Assembly (NCBI GenBank): GCA_013204685.1
Contig: JABMSC010000202.1
Coordinates: 1-6,880 of the forward strand
Source of the DNA: Candidatus Omnitrophota bacterium
Lineage (GTDB): Bacteria > Omnitrophota > Gorgyraeia > Tantalellales > Tantalellaceae
Direction of reading: 5' to 3'
DNA: 6,880 bases
The notes under the pieces were generated by a model that saw only the letters and a program-made list of their open reading frames with translations, had not been told where the DNA came from and did not search any database. Shown in pieces: positions 5,198-6,880 of the stretch (the stretch's first letter is position 1; each line of letters starts with the position of its first letter). Both the position numbers and the translations under genes were made by a program.

Positions 5198-6202
5198 TTA
5201 AGTCAGAAAGTTAAAAACAAGAGCTTCCAGTGATAGGAGTAGAAACGCCCCGGGAAAAATCCAACGTGCCCATCGGTCGATGGCACGTGCCTGCTCGAGC
5301 ATATTATTCTTGGCGAGGGCAGAAGTGATCACCACTTCGAGCAAAGAAGCAAAAACCAGGATAGTCGAGAACAGAATAAAATAGTCAAGTCGTGTGAGGT
5401 AAGAGAATTTAGGAAGGTCCATTCCCACCATAAACCTGTAGGCGATCAGGGTGAGCATCGCGGTGATCGCTACGTTGATCTGAGTGCCTGATTCCTTCGG
5501 GTCTATCCAGAAGACTACCCATGACATTGCCACGATGAATATAAGCGGGACGATAACCTTTACAACAAAATAACCGGATTGTCTCTTGGCTTCAAAGAGA
5601 ATTGTGAATAGTTCTCTTTTTTCCTGTAAGTTTGGGAGCTGAAAGACATGGGGCCTTGCCTTCCAATTGAGAACGCTCCAGTCAGCAACTGAGAAGCGTT
5701 CAGCGATACCACTTTCAAAAGTAGGATCTTGGATCAGCTTAACTTCATCTGGGGAGTATCCAGTTGCAATGAAATTGACATTGAAGGTCTGCTCGTCAAA
5801 AGGGAAATCACGTAAATTCAAAGGTTGGGAAAAGTGTCCCCATACACGCTGGCGATAAGTGACCGTTCCGTCCGGTGAGATCTCAACCATCTCAGGAAAC
5901 GTTGCCCAGACCCTTTGTTGATTAAGAAGTTGTATGCGGGGGTTCCAGACTTCATTGAGAGATTTTCCGATCTCTTCTTTACCATCATGGGCAAGGCGAG
6001 GGTCTTTCCATTGGCACATGTAGAATACGTTAGCTTCAAAACTCTGGTTTACGGTATCGATCGCATCAACGTCGACGAGATATACAGCCATACGTACTTC
6101 TGTGGGCTTGTCGCCTTCAGAAGGACGACTGATATCAAAAGCCAGAGCCCGGGGGATGGCAATTACAGTTAAAAGTATGGTGATGAGCATGAATTTACGC
6201 AT
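5198..6202 (-). CDS. Prokaryotic pentameric ligand-gated ion channel (Cys-loop receptor homologue)
   Basis: The 334-residue protein has the whole architecture of GLIC/ELIC-type channels. A signal peptide ends near ALA (residue 21). The extracellular beta-sandwich covers about 30-207, with QWKDPRL (64-70), EVWNPRIQLLNQ (85-95) and the Pro-loop FSQPLNLRDFPFDEQTF (124-140). Four helices follow: M1 about 211-233, M2 243-260, M3 267-297 and M4 310-332. The FPFD core of the Pro-loop is present but the cysteine pair of animal receptors is absent, as usual in bacteria. Aligned by hand on M2, the pore-facing residues are N243 (2'), T247 (6'), L250 (9'), A254 (13') and F257 (16'). Five subunits would form a channel in the inner membrane with the ligand domain in the periplasm. 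The gate Leu at 9' is conserved. Ligand and ion selectivity cannot be read off. It has its own promoter and is not in an operon. Start: ATG with AAAGGAAAGG eight bases upstream. Confidence 0.95.
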   Translation of the reverse strand: MRKFMLITILLTVIAIPRALAFDISRPSEGDKPTEVRMAVYLVDVDAIDTVNQSFEANVFYMCQWKDPRLAHDGKEEIGKSLNEVWNPRIQLLNQQRVWATFPEMVEISPDGTVTYRQRVWGHFSQPLNLRDFPFDEQTFNVNFIATGYSPDEVKLIQDPTFESGIAERFSVADWSVLNWKARPHVFQLPNLQEKRELFTILFEAKRQSGYFVVKVIVPLIFIVAMSWVVFWIDPKESGTQINVAITAMLTLIAYRFMVGMDLPKFSYLTRLDYFILFSTILVFASLLEVVITSALAKNNMLEQARAIDRWARWIFPGAFLLLSLEALVFNFLT

Positions 6203-6258
6203 ATCTTGAACCTTTCCTTTGTTGTGGAGAAAGACTTACAGTTTATGTGCTGAATTCT

Positions 6259-6286
6259 ATTATATAGTAACAATTTTTCGAGTCAA
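6259..6286 (-). promoter_or_regulatory. Sigma70-type promoter of the ion channel gene
   Basis: On the minus strand TTGACT (6286-6281, 5 of 6) and a perfect TATAAT (6264-6259) are separated by 16 bases. Transcription would start near 6252, giving a leader of about 50 bases. This is one of the best-matching promoters in the window, which suggests the channel is expressed constitutively or only held back by a repressor; no clear operator was seen. Confidence 0.75.
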
Positions 6287-6302
6287 GGATGATTGTTCGC
6301 GC

Positions 6303-6376
6303 AACGGGGTAAACTGTGAACTGATTCATTCTGACTCCTGACCCCGTTATAAGTTTCTTTGAAACTTTTAACGGGG
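6303..6376. repeat. Palindromic element between divergent promoters
   Basis: CCCCGTTATAAGTTTC (6342-6357) and GAAACTTTTAACGGGG (6361-6376) form a 16-bp stem with one mismatch and a TTT loop. A further AACGGGGT copy at 6303-6310 is perfectly complementary to ACCCCGTT at 6341-6348, so the middle segment has two possible partners. No T-run follows on either strand, and the element lies upstream of both flanking promoters, so a terminator role is unlikely. It may be a dispersed palindromic repeat or a protein-binding site. Confidence 0.8.
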
Positions 6377-6409
6377 CACGCTCATGAATACCGATCCTTC
6401 CTATTTTTA

Positions 6410-6438
6410 TAGACATCGGTCAGATCAGGCGGTAGAAT
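6410..6438 (+). promoter_or_regulatory. Sigma70-type promoter of ppiC
   Basis: TAGACA (6410-6415, 5 of 6) and TAGAAT (6433-6438, 5 of 6) are separated by the optimal 17 bases. The predicted start near 6445 lies downstream of the in-frame ATG at 6384, which supports translation from the ATG at 6483. Confidence 0.7.
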
Positions 6439-6470
6439 ACAAGTGTCGATTCAGCATAAGATCAAAAAAA

Positions 6471-6479
6471 AGGGGAGGA
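6471..6479 (+). promoter_or_regulatory. Ribosome binding site that decides the ppiC start
   Basis: AGGGGAGGA lies directly before the ATG at 6483 (GGAGG ends four bases upstream). No comparable site precedes the in-frame ATG at 6384. Confidence 0.8.
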
Positions 6480-6482
6480 ATC

Positions 6483-6764
6483 ATGGCAAAAGCCAGTGCA
6501 CGTCACATTTTGGTGGAGTCTCAAGAGACTTGTGAAGAACTTAAAAAGAAGATCGAGTCCGGTGATGACTTCGCAAAAATAGCCGCAGAGCATTCCCAAT
6601 GCCCGTCAGGCAAGCAGGGAGGGGACCTTGGCGAGTTTGGTCCCGGACAAATGGTTCCGGAGTTTGATGAAGTAGTATTCACCGGTGAAGTGGGAAAGAT
6701 TCTGGGACCTGTTAAGACCAATTTTGGCTATCACCTCATTGAGATAACGAACCGGACGGAATAA
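6483..6764 (+). CDS. ppiC: Parvulin-type peptidyl-prolyl cis-trans isomerase PpiC
   Basis: The product is a single parvulin domain of 93 residues, the same length as E. coli PpiC (Par10), and it can be aligned with that protein end to end. It has MAKASARHILV at the N-terminus, the EHSQCPSGKQGGDLGEFGPGQMVPEFD core, and FGYHLI near the C-terminus. Residues expected at the active site are present: H8, C40, M57, F61 and H84. There is no signal peptide or chaperone arm, so it is a cytoplasmic enzyme that isomerises Xaa-Pro peptide bonds, unlike the larger periplasmic SurA and PrsA proteins. The frame is open upstream to an ATG at 6384, but those 33 residues resemble nothing in the family. That ATG also lies upstream of the predicted transcript start, so the start at 6483 is chosen. 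The gene is divergent from the ion channel and followed after 53 bases by another plus-strand gene. Confidence 0.95.
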   Translation: MAKASARHILVESQETCEELKKKIESGDDFAKIAAEHSQCPSGKQGGDLGEFGPGQMVPEFDEVVFTGEVGKILGPVKTNFGYHLIEITNRTE

Positions 6765-6779
6765 GGGTTTCGTAGGTAA

Positions 6780-6800
6780 AAATGGGGACAGCGACCATTT
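6780..6800. repeat. Possible fragment of a dispersed repeat between ppiC and the next gene
   Basis: AAATGG (6780-6785) and CCATTT (6795-6800) flank the nine bases GGACAGCGA. I recall this short motif recurring beside IS200-like transposase genes in environmental genomes, but that is memory, not a search. No transposase is visible here. The small stem could also simply be part of the intercistronic leader. Confidence 0.35.
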
Positions 6801-6817
6801 AAAAACAAGGGAGCATG

Positions 6818-6880
6818 ATGGAGTTTGGAAATGTATTGAAAGAGATTATAGAAAGAACGAGCATTCTGGGCGTTTATGAC
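6818..6880 (+). CDS. Start of an unidentified protein, truncated by window end
   Basis: An open frame begins with tandem ATGs at 6815 and 6818. AAGGGAG at 6807-6813 leaves only one base before the first ATG but four before the second, so 6818 is preferred. The 21 visible residues, beginning MEFGNVLKEIIERTSILGVYD, suggest an amphipathic helix leading into a strand. This faintly resembles the opening of Roadblock/LC7-type proteins, but the piece is too short for an assignment. It lies 53 bases after ppiC on the same strand with no terminator between, so co-transcription is possible. Confidence 0.55.
   Translation, partial: MEFGNVLKEIIERTSILGVYD

Noticed and set aside
5198..6202. Operon or toxin-immunity partner for the ion channel
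   Set aside because: The gene is bounded by a convergent terminator on one side and its own promoter with a divergent ppiC on the other, so it is monocistronic.
6384..6482. In-frame upstream extension of PpiC starting at ATG 6384
   Set aside because: The extra 33 residues match nothing in the parvulin family, no ribosome site precedes that ATG, and a good promoter predicts transcription starting downstream of it.

Overview
The window looks like chromosomal DNA from a Gram-negative, probably uncultivated environmental bacterium of moderate to low GC. The evidence is an outer-membrane-type OmpA lipoprotein, a periplasmic rhodanese with a Sec signal, purine-rich Shine-Dalgarno sites on every gene, and readable sigma70-type promoters. 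Gene content and small palindromic intergenic repeats remind me of Omnitrophota or deltaproteobacteria-like genomes, but this is an impression and not a taxonomic call. No rRNA, tRNA, CRISPR array, prophage or intact transposon is visible.

Layout. (1) Positions 1-1182, minus strand: a CPA2-type cation/proton antiporter whose 3' end lies outside the window. (2) Positions 1183-1409: a divergent intergenic region with back-to-back promoters and, between them, a loopless perfect 54-bp palindrome carrying two inverted consensus DnaA boxes. (3) Positions 1410-4247, plus strand: a tightly spaced three-gene run. It encodes a persulfide dioxygenase fused to a rhodanese and a YgaP-like membrane hairpin, a secreted cysteine-rich rhodanese, and an ATP-grasp enzyme of unknown substrate. 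(4) Positions 4337-5128, plus strand: a coiled-coil OmpA-family lipoprotein with its own promoter and a strong terminator at 5154-5187. (5) Positions 5198-6202, minus strand: a prokaryotic pentameric ligand-gated ion channel (Cys-loop receptor homologue) with its own promoter. (6) Positions 6203-6482: a second divergent intergenic region, again with a palindrome between the two promoters. (7) Positions 6483-6764, plus strand: PpiC, a small cytoplasmic parvulin. (8) From 6818: the first 21 codons of an unidentified gene that runs off the end. The longest stretch without a gene is about 280 bases (6203-6482), and its contents are listed.

How the genes fit together. The first two genes of the 1410-4247 run form a coherent reactive-sulfur module. 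The fused protein should oxidise glutathione (or other low-molecular-weight) persulfide to sulfite and exchange sulfane sulfur through its rhodanese at the inner membrane, while the secreted rhodanese handles sulfane sulfur in the periplasm. The ATP-grasp protein is co-directional and 27 bases downstream; a link to sulfur or thiol chemistry is only an inference. The antiporter and the ion channel are both ion-moving membrane proteins but are separately transcribed, so no joint function is claimed. The most noteworthy items are the ion channel with a nicotinic-like but charge-altered M1-M2 linker, the palindrome with paired DnaA boxes, and the three-domain sulfur enzyme grouped with an uncharacterised ATP-grasp protein.
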